64,000 bases of DNA from Longibacter salinarum (GCF_002554795.1 NZ_PDEQ01000001.1:310001-374000); one strand, 5' to 3'; positions 51,622 through 60,902 are shown, counted from the first letter of the stretch. Numbers and translations are program-made. The notes: generated from the sequence alone by a model not told the origin.

Positions 51622-51672
51622 TAGAGAGGGAGTGGGGGCTGGGGCAAACGGCGGAGGCGGAACGAGATATGT

Positions 51673-52296
51673 TTATACGCTGGGAGGATCCGCCAGGAAC
51701 TGGTCGTAGAGCGGAGGTGGGTTTTCGGCGAGGAGTTCGGTGCGCAGTTCGTCGGCTTCACGTGTCTGACCGTTTTCTTTCATGGCAAGCCAGAGCCAGC
51801 TTCTCGCTTCGATTCGAGAGATGCCGCAATCCGGGTGATGGTCTAGCGACTCGATAAGTGCGCGAAACACATCTACGGCAGCGGCGACGTCTTTGCCGGC
51901 AATTTCGGGGCGAAACATGAGGGACTGGCCTTTGACGAGGAGAACGAACGGTTCATCCGGATCGCGCTCTTCTGCCTCTTCCAGCCGACTCATCGAACGC
52001 CGGCCGTAGCGCATGGCCATGAAAAAGTTCGTTTCGCCTGCTCGGTACGCCCACAGACCGGAGAGAAGCGCAAGCTCTCGCGCGGAGGCGTCCGGCCCCA
52101 GTTCCTCCGGAATGTCATCAATCACATCTGTGTCCTCGGTGAGGGGATAGAGGCGATAGCGCGCCATCAGCGACTCGGCTCGCGTGTCCGACTCGGCAAG
52201 CATGTGCCGAAGCGCATCGGCATTCTGCTGTGCGTAGTGGGCCTGCGTGGAATCGGCGAACGTGAGGGACAAGGTCAGCAAAAGGGTTGCGATCAT
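51673..52296 (-). CDS. Secreted helical (TPR-like) hypothetical protein in the carotenoid run
   Basis: A 207-residue protein with a short signal peptide (about 1-14; IATLLLTLSLTFADS) and a helical body (about 20-180) containing repeats of ALLSGLWAYRAGE and AAAVDVFRALIESL type, reminiscent of tetratricopeptide helices. Its start codon overlaps the acyltransferase stop by 4 bp (ATGA at 52293-52296), so the two are translationally coupled. No catalytic motif is visible. It may be a periplasmic partner of pigment assembly; this is only inference from location. Confidence 0.72.
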   Translation of the reverse strand: MIATLLLTLSLTFADSTQAHYAQQNADALRHMLAESDTRAESLMARYRLYPLTEDTDVIDDIPEELGPDASARELALLSGLWAYRAGETNFFMAMRYGRRSMSRLEEAEERDPDEPFVLLVKGQSLMFRPEIAGKDVAAAVDVFRALIESLDHHPDCGISRIEARSWLWLAMKENGQTREADELRTELLAENPPPLYDQFLADPPSV

Positions 52297-53009
52297 AGGG
52301 GCTTGAGGTAGCGCGCAAAGAGGGACGCAAAGCGTGAGAAGTCCCACACGTCGGTCGGGCTCGGCCGTCCGTTCAACAGGACGTGGTGTGGTGCTTCGGG
52401 CAACGTTTCACGAAGCGTATGCCAGAGTCGCGTTAAACGATCCCGTTCGTTTCCATCCGGTGCAGAATGAGGAGTGCCAGGAAGGAGGCAAGCCGTTGGA
52501 TGTTTATCGCCCCAGAACGTAACGTCGATGGCGATCGGCCACCAGGTCGCTTCTGGATAGAATCGTGCGAGGCGTTGCGCGGCCCCTTCAGGAAACGGAT
52601 GAATGCCCTCCGCCGGGGTGTGCAATTCGCCTTCCGGAAAGTACACCATCACGGTTCGTGGCGCCTCTCGAAATCTGCGGGCGGTCCTCCGAATGGTTGC
52701 GGCGCGGCGTCGCGAGTCGTCCGTTGGAAATGGCTGTGCCCCTACGGCAGCGAAAAAAGGGTAGCGATCCCATTCTTCCATCCAGATGGTCCCGGGGCGA
52801 CCGAGAGCGTGTCGAAGGAGATACCACAGCAGATGCCCGTCGTAGAAGTGATGATGGTTTGCATACAAAATCACGGGTGATGTGTCCGGGAGCCCCTCGG
52901 TTGCTTTCGGAGGCGTCTCATCCATCCATGCGATACGTCGAAACGTCGACCGCAACTCGTATCGCATCAACGCCCGAACGGCGACCGTACCGAATCTCTT
53001 CAACAACAA
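52293..53009 (-). CDS. PlsC-like acyltransferase in the carotenoid run
   Basis: A 238-residue protein of the lysophosphatidic-acid acyltransferase superfamily. The catalytic HxxxxD motif is in LYANHHHFYDGH (H-H-F-Y-D region), FFAAVGAQPF and YFPEGELH (FPEG substrate site) follow at the expected distances. Such enzymes move a fatty acyl group from acyl-CoA or acyl-ACP to a hydroxyl. Located between crtB and the GT2 gene, it is a good candidate for acylating the sugar of a carotenoid glycoside; general phospholipid synthesis is the alternative. Confidence 0.85.
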   Translation of the reverse strand: MLLKRFGTVAVRALMRYELRSTFRRIAWMDETPPKATEGLPDTSPVILYANHHHFYDGHLLWYLLRHALGRPGTIWMEEWDRYPFFAAVGAQPFPTDDSRRRAATIRRTARRFREAPRTVMVYFPEGELHTPAEGIHPFPEGAAQRLARFYPEATWWPIAIDVTFWGDKHPTACLLPGTPHSAPDGNERDRLTRLWHTLRETLPEAPHHVLLNGRPSPTDVWDFSRFASLFARYLKPL

Positions 53010-53063
53010 ACCGGGAGGTTGGGAAGGGCAGAAAGAATCACGACGAGGTTCAGTCGTGTCCGC

Positions 53064-53993
53064 TCAGGCGGCCACGTGTGGAGCTCGTGTTTTGAGCCGG
53101 TTTTTCCGTGCCTCGTAATTGTCGATCGCAACAAGAAAGAGCTTTCGCCCGAGGGAGGCGTACGCTCGGTGGTTCAGATTGTCGTAGCCGTTCGCGCGGA
53201 CCTCATTCATAATCTCGCGATACATGCGCGCGGCTCCACGGATTCCAGTCCGGCACTTCCACGGCAGCGCGTCGATCCCGGAAAACCCCTCAAGGTACCG
53301 CCACTCCGCTTCCTCCATGATCGGTTCCAGTAGCTCGGAGTAGTTCGGAGGGACGGTGCCAGATTCTAGATCGTCTGGGTTCACGCCGTGGTCTTGCATC
53401 CACGTTGACGGCAGGTAGATCCGGTCCAGCCGGCGGGCGTCCTCGCCGACATCACGAAGAATATTCGTGATTTGCATTGCGATGCCGAGCTTCCGCGCCG
53501 GCTCCTCGAGTTCATCACGGTGGCGGTCATCGTCGACGAGGAACGGGAGCATCATTGCCCCAACGCTCCCACCAACCAGGTTAGAGTAGTAGATCAGATC
53601 ATCGAGCGTGTCCACCGTTTCGCCCTCCAGGTCCCACCGAGCCCCGGCAATGAGTTCGTACAGTGGCTCTCGGTCGAGTTGGTACGTCTGATGGACCTCA
53701 TGCAGTCGCCTCCAGAGGATGTTCTCCACAGGCGGGTTGCCGAGTAGCGTTTTGTCGAGGGCAGCGTTTAGTTCATCTAGTTCTCGGAGTGTTTGAGCAG
53801 CTCCGACCTCTAGCACCCGATCATCCGCGAGCGTATCGACCCGGCGGCAGAACAGATACAGAGTCGCGATGGGCATCTGCACCGAGCGCGGGAGGAAGCG
53901 CGTGGCCAGAGAGAACGTACGGGAATGGTGGCGAAACGACGTCCAGATCCACTGATCTTCGTCGGCGCGCGTATCTAGAGTTGCCGTAGACAT
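53064..53993 (-). CDS. crtB: Phytoene/squalene synthase (CrtB-type)
   Basis: A 309-residue all-helical prenyl synthase condensing two geranylgeranyl diphosphates to phytoene. The first Asp-rich motif is RRVDTLADD (about 52-60), the second NILRDVGEDARRLDRIYLP (about 180-198) and FRHHSRTFSLATRFLP is the conserved N-terminal region. All Asp ligands needed for Mg2+ and diphosphate are present. It could in principle be a squalene synthase, but the neighbours point to carotenoids. It lies 53 bp after cruF. Confidence 0.93.
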   Translation of the reverse strand: MSTATLDTRADEDQWIWTSFRHHSRTFSLATRFLPRSVQMPIATLYLFCRRVDTLADDRVLEVGAAQTLRELDELNAALDKTLLGNPPVENILWRRLHEVHQTYQLDREPLYELIAGARWDLEGETVDTLDDLIYYSNLVGGSVGAMMLPFLVDDDRHRDELEEPARKLGIAMQITNILRDVGEDARRLDRIYLPSTWMQDHGVNPDDLESGTVPPNYSELLEPIMEEAEWRYLEGFSGIDALPWKCRTGIRGAARMYREIMNEVRANGYDNLNHRAYASLGRKLFLVAIDNYEARKNRLKTRAPHVAA

Positions 53994-54046
53994 ATTCAGG
54001 CAGAAGGCTAGAGCATACAGTCGGACACGAACGGGTCACATACCAC

Positions 54047-54919
54047 TCAGGCCTGCTGTGGCTGAGGCGTTTGAATCGTAGGCCGCCGCTTTCCGTGGAG
54101 ATAGAGTACGATGAATGGAACGGCGGTGGCTAGCGTACCGACGAGAACGGCGAGGTACAGGCCTTCCAGTAAACAAATGCCGAGAGGAAACGCGCAGTTG
54201 ACGATGTAAAGCCATGGAGCCCACTCGTTTGTTTCTTTGAGTCCGCCTCCGATGTACTCGTAACCAAAGATAATCACGAGCGAGACGACGAACCATCCAA
54301 TCCAGTTCGACAACGGCATTCCGTAGTAAAATCCGTCGACGGCGTACGACCAGAACGGAACCTGCCCTTGGGTCATTGCAGGATCGAGCGACACGTCCCA
54401 CAGCACCATATATACGGTTCCAACCAGCACCCCGGCCCAGCGCGAACTCACAACGCGTCGAGCAAGGTCAAAGGACACGACGGCCATCGCGAACCAGGAG
54501 GGCGGGATAAAATACGGCACGTGGTCGAACATTTTGGCTCCCAACCACTGCGTGTACTCGTAGCCTCCGAACGGAAGTGCGATGTCGTTCCAGGTCGCGA
54601 AACCCGTCGTTCCGATCAATTCGCTGCTTCCGCCGATCAGACAGCCCCATGCGATAAAGAACGTCATTCGCTTCCACCCCAGAGACGGTCCATACATCAG
54701 TACAGGCAGGATTGCCAGCATCGCCATGTACGTCCAGGTTGGCGTTTTGACCAGCTTATCGTAGATGGGACCGAAAACGCCCCAGGCCGACGGGAAGAGT
54801 TTCAGAAGGAGCATTCCCAGCAAGCTGAACACAACCGAGCCTACCAGTAACCAAAACCCAAATCGAAACAACTGGTCGATGGAGTCGCGGAAGCCCTGCG
54901 AGGCAGTATCCGTGGGCAT
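54047..54919 (-). CDS. cruF: CruF-like carotenoid 1',2'-hydratase (DUF422)
   Basis: A 290-residue membrane protein with about eight helices. The family signature is in GGSSELIGTTGFATWNDIA, VPYFIPPSWFAMAVVSFDLARRV (split: VPYFIPPSWFAM and AVVSFDLARR), LWDVSLDPAM and FYYGMPLSNWIGW. CruF adds water across the psi-end double bond of gamma-carotene or similar, giving the hydroxyl later glycosylated. It is the first gene of the carotenoid run and lies immediately before crtB. No crtI or crtY is in the window, so earlier and later steps must be elsewhere. Confidence 0.9.
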   Translation of the reverse strand: MPTDTASQGFRDSIDQLFRFGFWLLVGSVVFSLLGMLLLKLFPSAWGVFGPIYDKLVKTPTWTYMAMLAILPVLMYGPSLGWKRMTFFIAWGCLIGGSSELIGTTGFATWNDIALPFGGYEYTQWLGAKMFDHVPYFIPPSWFAMAVVSFDLARRVVSSRWAGVLVGTVYMVLWDVSLDPAMTQGQVPFWSYAVDGFYYGMPLSNWIGWFVVSLVIIFGYEYIGGGLKETNEWAPWLYIVNCAFPLGICLLEGLYLAVLVGTLATAVPFIVLYLHGKRRPTIQTPQPQQA

Positions 54920-55178
54920 ACAGAATTGAAGGGTCGAGTGGGTGAAAAGTGAGGCGGCCGAATTGGGATGATGCGGAGGTGAGAGGATCGGCTGCCTTTC
55001 ACAAGCAGCGTCCGATCGTGGGTTGAAAATCTACCGGACAGTTTGCTCCGAGTGAATGAACGTTTGTGGAAGGAGGTCCGGGAGGAGACGACTTACTTGC
55101 ATCTGTTTTCGAGACGAGGGTTGTTAGGAGTAACCGAGTTCAGCTGTCCGTCCCAATCTGGCGTCCCTGCCTTACCCG

Positions 55179-55871
55179 ATGATAGCCATCCGCCCGCCGG
55201 AGTATTTCCCGCGCTCCGCGTACATTTCGCTGATGCAACATGCAGATCACTTCGTGCTCGCGGACACGTTTCAATATAGTCGGCAATCGTTCCAGAACCG
55301 TAGCAAGCTCCGCAATCCAAACGGCTGGCAGTGGATTACTGTGCCGCTGCAGGGATACGCGTACGGCGAACCGATTCATCGGGTAAAGATCGATCACGAT
55401 AATCGGTGGAAGGAGCGTCATTGGCGCTCTTTCATGTACAACTATCGTTCAACGATGTACTTCGAGTATTACGAGGATCGGTTTCGGCCGATGTTTGATG
55501 AGGAAGAATGGCCAACGCTTGCAGATCTGACGTGTCGCTCGGTCGAAGTGGAAGCGAAACTGATGCAAATCGACACGCCGATCATTCGGGCTTCTGAACT
55601 GAACGGTGCTCCGGCCTCGGTCGATGACATCCTCGCCACCATGGATGCAGAGGGCGAATCGCTTCTTTGCCTGCCCGATACCGCTGCCGTCAACGCAAAG
55701 ACCGGACGCGACGTACACGTACTACAGTTTGACCTGGAACCATACCGCCAGAACTTCGAGGGCTTTGAGGCCGAGATGTCTGCGATGGATTTCGCCTTTA
55801 ACTACGGCCCGGATGCCGCTGTCCGAATCGCCGATGCGGGGACCATTCAACCGTATGCGGACACTGCGTAG
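55179..55871 (+). CDS. WbqC family protein
   Basis: A 230-residue protein. PPEYFPRSAYISLMQHADHFVLADTFQYSRQSFQNRSK (in pieces: PPEYFPRSAYISLM, then DTFQYSRQSFQNR) matches the WbqC N terminus, and WITVPL and HRVKIDHDNRWKERHWRSF follow. WbqC-like proteins occur in sugar, lipopolysaccharide or exopolysaccharide gene clusters, and their reaction is not settled. It is divergent from cruF and precedes dcd. The start ATG at 55179 fits. Confidence 0.88.
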   Translation: MIAIRPPEYFPRSAYISLMQHADHFVLADTFQYSRQSFQNRSKLRNPNGWQWITVPLQGYAYGEPIHRVKIDHDNRWKERHWRSFMYNYRSTMYFEYYEDRFRPMFDEEEWPTLADLTCRSVEVEAKLMQIDTPIIRASELNGAPASVDDILATMDAEGESLLCLPDTAAVNAKTGRDVHVLQFDLEPYRQNFEGFEAEMSAMDFAFNYGPDAAVRIADAGTIQPYADTA

Positions 55872-56006
55872 GTTCGCGGGGCGCGAGCTCCAACGACCGG
55901 CATCGCGCCCTCCGGCGTATCGCACCGAGCCGAAGCGGTTGCCCGTACCACGACGGACTTTCTTCGGTCCTACCTACCGCCTTTTTGTTTCGACGAAACG
56001 CCTTAC

Positions 56007-56612
56007 ATGATTCTACCGGATCACCACATTCGCCAGCTCGCTACCGACGCTTCCATGATCGACCCATTTGTAGATGGGCAGGTCCGCGAAGATGTCATCA
56101 GCTACGGCTTGAGCTCGTTCGGGTACGATATGCGGATCGCGACCGAATTTCGAGTGTTCACGCCGAACATCCACAACAGTGTCGTCGACCCGAAGCGCAT
56201 CGATGAGCGGGCGATGGTGGAATACGAAACGGACGACCACATTCTCATCCCTCCGAACTCGTACGTGCTCGGTCGCTCCGTCGAGTATTTCCGCATGCCA
56301 CCGGATGTGCTGGCGATCGTGCTCGGTAAGTCTACCTATGCGAGAAGCGGGATCATCGTTAACGTGACACCGCTCGAGCCGGGCTGGGAGGGACACGTGA
56401 CGATCGAGATCAGCAACGCCACGCCGCTCCCGGCCAAGGTGTACGCGAACGAAGGGATTGCACAGGTGCTGTTCCTGCACGGGGAGACGCCGGAAGTCTC
56501 GTACGCCGATAAAAAAGGCAAGTACCAGCACCAGCGGGGAATCACGTTGCCGCGAATGGATAACGTGCAGAAACCCCATGCAAGGGGAGGGGACACCCAG
56601 TCGACCGGATGA
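56007..56612 (+). CDS. dcd: dCTP deaminase
   Basis: A 201-residue trimeric enzyme of the dUTPase superfamily making dUTP from dCTP for thymidylate synthesis. The key motifs are [24 protein letters not shown] and [15 protein letters not shown] with the catalytic Glu. The residue pattern does not include the bifunctional dUTPase active-site features of the archaeal type clearly, so monofunctional Dcd is the safer call. It lies 135 bp after the WbqC-like gene. Confidence 0.95.
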   Translation: MILPDHHIRQLATDASMIDPFVDGQVREDVISYGLSSFGYDMRIATEFRVFTPNIHNSVVDPKRIDERAMVEYETDDHILIPPNSYVLGRSVEYFRMPPDVLAIVLGKSTYARSGIIVNVTPLEPGWEGHVTIEISNATPLPAKVYANEGIAQVLFLHGETPEVSYADKKGKYQHQRGITLPRMDNVQKPHARGGDTQSTG

Positions 56613-56638
56613 CTCGGACCTGTTTGTTTACCCCTTTC

Positions 56639-56659
56639 GAGGGAGCCGTCAACTCCCTC
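56639..56659 (+). terminator. Weak hairpin after dcd
   Basis: GAGGGAG-N7-CTCCCTC, a 7-bp stem 27 bp after the dcd stop, followed by only two T. It may reduce read-through into the next gene. Confidence 0.4.
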
Positions 56660-56712
56660 TTGCGTAGCAGTCACGTCGACGCGGCCTAATTTTTTCTGAC
56701 AACGTTAGTAGC

Positions 56713-57009
56713 ATGCCTCCTGAAGCCCCATCTCCCAAACAATCGACATCATCGTCGGGATGGTCTACGCGGCGTATCGTCGTCGCGCTCTTCTTCGTCG
56801 GACTGATCGTCGTCGTGACGTATAACGCGATCACCCAGTTTGCGGATCAACCCTACATGGAGGTGCCGCATGGGGATCACGTTCACTACGTGCCGAAGGA
56901 TCGAGACGAGGACGTACCCATGAGCGACTTTCCGTCACAGAAGCCGGCTCCCAACGAACGTATTCTACCGGACGGTCGTGTTGTTCAGACCGGACCTCCA
57001 CAGGAATAA
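56713..57009 (+). CDS. Single-membrane-helix hypothetical protein
   Basis: A 98-residue protein with a Ser/Pro-rich N terminus, one hydrophobic helix (about 22-42; IVVALFFVGLIVVVTYNAI) and a polar His-rich, acidic tail (GDHVHYVPKDRDEDVPM) outside or inside. The orientation is uncertain. It is 100 bp after dcd. No family is recognised. Confidence 0.65.
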   Translation: MPPEAPSPKQSTSSSGWSTRRIVVALFFVGLIVVVTYNAITQFADQPYMEVPHGDHVHYVPKDRDEDVPMSDFPSQKPAPNERILPDGRVVQTGPPQE

Positions 57010-57035
57010 CCGTTGAGGTGTGTCGCACGACCTGA

Positions 57036-57069
57036 ACAAGAACATCGAGGCTGCCTAAGATCTTCTTGT
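57036..57069. terminator. Bidirectional hairpin between convergent genes
   Basis: ACAAGAACATC pairs with GATCTTCTTGT (one mismatch) across a 12-nt loop. It lies between the single-helix protein and the convergent DapA-superfamily gene, without a strong T-run. Confidence 0.55.
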
Positions 57070-57116
57070 CAGCGTTGCGGCGAGACGCGGCAGCTCGCAT
57101 TCTCTCATCAGCTTGA

Positions 57117-58040
57117 TCAGGCGCTCGACGTGGGAGCCTCGAGGTCAGCGAGCTGGGTGAGCACCCCATCCAGTTCGGCGCGAAGATCATCGGTTGGAGG
57201 TATGATCGGAGGGCGTGTTCGAGTCCATGAGGTCTCTCCCGTTTGCATCGCAAGAAGGCACTTCAGCGCGGTAATGACCGGATATTGTGCGATGTCCATT
57301 CGAAGGTTCGAGAGGCGGTCCTGGTCGAGCTTGACGTCCTGACCGGCAACCGCGCCCGCATAGACCTTCCGTGCAAGTGGTGCGGTGACATTCACTGTAG
57401 CAGAAATGCACCCGGCACCACCTTCCGCTACGATCGGGGCGAGGAAGCGCTCTGTACCAGAGAAGATACGAAGATTCGGGAAAGAGTGGCAGAGTGCCTG
57501 CATGTGGTCCCACTCTCGACTGGAGTCCTTGACGCCAGCCACCTGCTCGCCGTGCGCGTCGATAAGGCGTTGAATGACGGGAAAAGAGATCTTGACGCCC
57601 GTCATGTCGGGAAAATGGTAGAAATAGAGCCGGAGCCGGTCGTCGTCCACGTCCCGGATAAGTGCATCGTACGCGGCAAACACACCGTCATCGGACACCA
57701 CCGGGAAGTGAAACGGCGGCACAACGAGAACGCCCGCGACATTGTGGTCGGTCGCGTGAGCCGTTAGCTCCGCCGCATCCGGAAGCGGACATGCGCCTGT
57801 TCCGACGAGGAGGGACGCCGGATCTACACCCTGGCTTATGACGGCGTCGAGCGTTCGCTTGCGTTCCTCAACCGTAAAGGAGAGCCCTTCGCCGGTTGTG
57901 CCAAACAGGAGAACGAAGTCGCAGCCGTGGGTCTGTAGCCGCCGGACGTGCTCCGCGAGCAAGGTGGCATCAGGCCCTTTATCAGCGTTGATCGGAGTGC
58001 AGGCAGCTGCGATGACGCCGTGTGGTTGGGAGTCGGACAT
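57117..58040 (-). CDS. Dihydrodipicolinate synthase/N-acetylneuraminate lyase superfamily protein
   Basis: A 307-residue Schiff-base aldolase. FVLLFGTTGEGLSFTVEE (GTTGE substrate-binding loop), the Tyr in YFYHFPDMTG and the Schiff-base Lys in AGVKDSSREW are present. Whether this is lysine-pathway DapA is uncertain: the catalytic Tyr/Lys context allows other alpha-keto-acid aldolases, and dapF is far away. ATG 58040 is preferred since the upstream 19 codons are not conserved-looking. It is divergent from the secreted alpha/beta hydrolase. Confidence 0.88.
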   Translation of the reverse strand: MSDSQPHGVIAAACTPINADKGPDATLLAEHVRRLQTHGCDFVLLFGTTGEGLSFTVEERKRTLDAVISQGVDPASLLVGTGACPLPDAAELTAHATDHNVAGVLVVPPFHFPVVSDDGVFAAYDALIRDVDDDRLRLYFYHFPDMTGVKISFPVIQRLIDAHGEQVAGVKDSSREWDHMQALCHSFPNLRIFSGTERFLAPIVAEGGAGCISATVNVTAPLARKVYAGAVAGQDVKLDQDRLSNLRMDIAQYPVITALKCLLAMQTGETSWTRTRPPIIPPTDDLRAELDGVLTQLADLEAPTSSA

Positions 58041-58306
58041 AATCTGTTGTGACGACGGGAGGAGATACGACTCGATCATCGATCGCGCGCTGATCAAAAC
58101 ATACGACGGAGAGCAACAACTTTTCAGGAACGATCTGAGTCGACGTTTTGCCGGAGCGTAACTCGATCTTTTGACCTTCGATTGTGCAGAACGTGGACAC
58201 TTTCAGGAACCATCGTCTATATTAGTTGAGGCCCAGGCGATGTAATACGGTGCCTCCGCTGGGTGCCTCGATGTCTTTTTCTCCCATGTCCAATTTTTCC
58301 GAACGT

Positions 58307-60355
58307 ATGGCTCGTCGATCGATCGGTTTTCTGGTGCTGTTTCTTGTTTTTATTGTGGCCGGTACCAGACCCGCGGAGGCTCGAGTCGTTCGCGTAGAGG
58401 TGGAGGAACGCACGGTGGTCAACGATGGCGAGTCGACCGGGCCGCATGGTCGATACGAGGTGCTTCGAGGGAAAATCTACTTCGCTTTCGATCCAGCGCA
58501 CCCTCGCAACCAGGCGATCACCGATCTGGATCTTGCGCCGCGCAATGCAAAGGGTGAGGTGGAGGCATGGACGCGCTTCGTCTTGATGCAGCCGACCGTG
58601 GTGGAAATGCGCCGTGGGATCGGGCTTGTCGAGGTGGTCAATCGTGGGCGTCCGGCCGCGCTCCGATACTTTAATGACGCCAGCGCGCCGTTCGATTCCC
58701 TCGCCACCGACCCCGACGCACTCGGGGATCTGCTGCTCCTTCGTCAGGGGCTCACGATGATGTGGCTCGGCTGGCAGTGGGACGTTCCGCACGAGGAGGG
58801 ACGATTCCGTCTGCATGTGCCGCGAGCATCGGAGCCCGACGGATCGCTGCTGACGGGACTCGTTCGCAGCGACTGGGTTGTCGAAGATACGGCATTTACG
58901 CTTCCGCTGTCGCACCGCGACCATGTTGCATACCCACCGATCCGCTTCGATCATCCGGATCACCTACTCACTGTGCGAACGGGTCGAAATGCGCCCCGCG
59001 AGGTCGTTCCGCGCTCTGACTGGAGTTTCGGGGTTGCAGAGGTGGATTCGGTGGGGACATCGCTCCAGCCGGATAGCACGCATATTGCGTCGGAAAAGGG
59101 GTTTCGCCCGGGTCGCATCTATGAACTTGTCTATCGCTCGTCGAAACCCGCTGTTGTCGGGCTGGGACTGGCGGCCATCCGTGACGCGGTGGCTTATCTC
59201 AAGTACGACACGCGCTCCGTCGCGCCGGTCGACCGCGTATTCGGGCTCGGGATCTCGCAGACGGGCCGCTTCCTCCGACAGTTTATCTACGACGGGTTTA
59301 ACACCACCGAAGACGGCCGAATGGCGTTCGACGGTATGATGGTTCTGACCGCGGGCGCGGGGCGGGGCAGCTTCAATCATCGCTTTGCCCAGCCCTCGCG
59401 CGACGGGCACCGGTACTCGGCGTTCGCTTATCCGACGGACATCTTCCCGTTTTCGACGGCGACGCAGTTTGATTCTCTCGCCACTCAAAGCAACGGATTG
59501 GCGGCCCATCTCGAATCGGCTTCCCACATGCCGCGCACGATGTTCATCAATTCCGGATACGAGTATTATGGCCGGGCCGCGTCGCTCATCCACACGACGC
59601 CCGACGGTACGGCGGATGTTGCGCCTCTACCAAGCGAGCGCATTTATCACATCGCATCGGCGCAGCACGTCCCCGGGTCGCTCCCGGAGGCCGCCGCTCC
59701 AGACAGCGTCACGTTCGTCGAGGCTCACCCCGTCGATACCCGAACCGTTTATCGCGCGCTTCTGGTTGCGATGACCAACTGGCTCGATCACGGGACGCCT
59801 CCGCCCCCAAGTCAGTATCCAACGGTTTTGAACGATGATCTCGTCCCAATTGAAAATCTGTCGTTTCCGTCGATCGAAGGTGTCGATACGCCGACAGACG
59901 TGCATACGGCGCACCGAATGGACTACGGACCAAAATGGGAACGCAACCGCGTCATCACGCAACAGCCCCCGCGTATGGGAACGGCGTTCGGGACGCGCAT
60001 CCCTCAGGTCGACAGCATCGGGAATGAACAGGGAGGCATTCGCAGCGTGTTCGTGCAAGCGCCTCTCGCGACAATCACACCGTGGCGTCTACGTACCGCC
60101 GCCGCAAACAATACCGGCGAGCTGGCAGACTTCTTCGGCGGAATGATTCCCCTGCCGAGGACCCCGGTGGAGAGGGAGCGCGCGTCGGACCCTCGACCTG
60201 CCATTTCCACTCTCTACCCGGCTCGAGATGCCTACCGCGCTCGGGTTCGTGAAGCGGCCGACCGGCTGATCGAGGGTGGGTTTCTCCTCACGGAAGACCG
60301 CGAGGATGAGATGGAGCGAGCTATGGCACTCTGGGACTGGATTATGGCGCCGTGA
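58307..60355 (+). CDS. Large secreted alpha/beta-hydrolase-domain protein
   Basis: A 682-residue protein starting with a signal peptide (MARRSIGFLVLFLVFIVAG...RPAEA). The central region has GLGISQTGRFLRQFIYDG, a Gly-x-Ser-x-x-Gly nucleophile elbow, and a downstream acid/His region (NPE-like segments; AHPVDTRTVYRALLVAMTNWL). The architecture matches the uncharacterised alpha/beta hydrolase domain family (PF20091-like). It is probably an extracytoplasmic esterase or peptidase of unknown substrate. Start 58307 gives a compact signal peptide; ATGs at 58271 and 58286 are alternatives. The gene is followed 43 bp later by sixA. Confidence 0.8.
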   Translation: MARRSIGFLVLFLVFIVAGTRPAEARVVRVEVEERTVVNDGESTGPHGRYEVLRGKIYFAFDPAHPRNQAITDLDLAPRNAKGEVEAWTRFVLMQPTVVEMRRGIGLVEVVNRGRPAALRYFNDASAPFDSLATDPDALGDLLLLRQGLTMMWLGWQWDVPHEEGRFRLHVPRASEPDGSLLTGLVRSDWVVEDTAFTLPLSHRDHVAYPPIRFDHPDHLLTVRTGRNAPREVVPRSDWSFGVAEVDSVGTSLQPDSTHIASEKGFRPGRIYELVYRSSKPAVVGLGLAAIRDAVAYLKYDTRSVAPVDRVFGLGISQTGRFLRQFIYDGFNTTEDGRMAFDGMMVLTAGAGRGSFNHRFAQPSRDGHRYSAFAYPTDIFPFSTATQFDSLATQSNGLAAHLESASHMPRTMFINSGYEYYGRAASLIHTTPDGTADVAPLPSERIYHIASAQHVPGSLPEAAAPDSVTFVEAHPVDTRTVYRALLVAMTNWLDHGTPPPPSQYPTVLNDDLVPIENLSFPSIEGVDTPTDVHTAHRMDYGPKWERNRVITQQPPRMGTAFGTRIPQVDSIGNEQGGIRSVFVQAPLATITPWRLRTAAANNTGELADFFGGMIPLPRTPVERERASDPRPAISTLYPARDAYRARVREAADRLIEGGFLLTEDREDEMERAMALWDWIMAP

Positions 60356-60398
60356 CCCGGCCGTGCACCAATATCATTTTACCGGATATCACACATCG

Positions 60399-60902
60399 AT
60401 GCGCGTTCTTTTCTTACAGCGACATGCCCAGGCCGAAAGCGGGGCTGCCTACACGACCGATCATGAGCGCGAACTTACGGATGGGGGGCGTCGCGATGCA
60501 GAGGCGATGGGGCGGCACATGGCAGGCATCGGGCAATTTCCAGCACATATCGTCTCCTCGTCCGCAGTGCGAACCCGGGAAACGTGCGAATGGATGTCGC
60601 GTGGGGCGAACCTTAACGACATCGAAGTGGCGGCGACGGAGCGGTTGTACCAGGCAACGCCGGATGCCGTGATGGATGAAATCCGTAGCCTGAACGGAGG
60701 CTACGGGAACGTCCTGATGGTCGGCCACCAGCCCGCATGGGGAGCGGTGATACAGCGTTTAACGGGTGCGCAGGTCGACATGCGGACCGGCGCCGTCGCA
60801 TGTATTCAGCTATCGGTTCGGACGTGGTCAAAGGTGAAATCGAGGAGCGGACGCCTGGTCTGGTTCATGCCTCCCATGGCCGTGCGTGGGAACGGCCTCT
60901 AG
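60399..60902 (+). CDS. sixA: SixA-like phosphohistidine phosphatase
   Basis: A 167-residue histidine-phosphatase-superfamily protein. The RHG-type motif is LQRHAQAES with the nucleophile His; SSSAVRTRETCEWM is the second conserved block and VGHQPAWG contains the second catalytic His. SixA dephosphorylates HPt domains or the nitrogen PTS protein NPr in E. coli; the target here is not known. ATG 60399 gives the canonical N terminus MRVLFLQRHA. The C-terminal 30 residues differ from E. coli SixA. Confidence 0.93.
   Translation: MRVLFLQRHAQAESGAAYTTDHERELTDGGRRDAEAMGRHMAGIGQFPAHIVSSSAVRTRETCEWMSRGANLNDIEVAATERLYQATPDAVMDEIRSLNGGYGNVLMVGHQPAWGAVIQRLTGAQVDMRTGAVACIQLSVRTWSKVKSRSGRLVWFMPPMAVRGNGL

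Noticed and set aside
57117-58040. Firm call of lysine-pathway dapA
   Set aside because: The Schiff-base aldolase superfamily is clear, but residues and context do not prove dihydrodipicolinate synthase.
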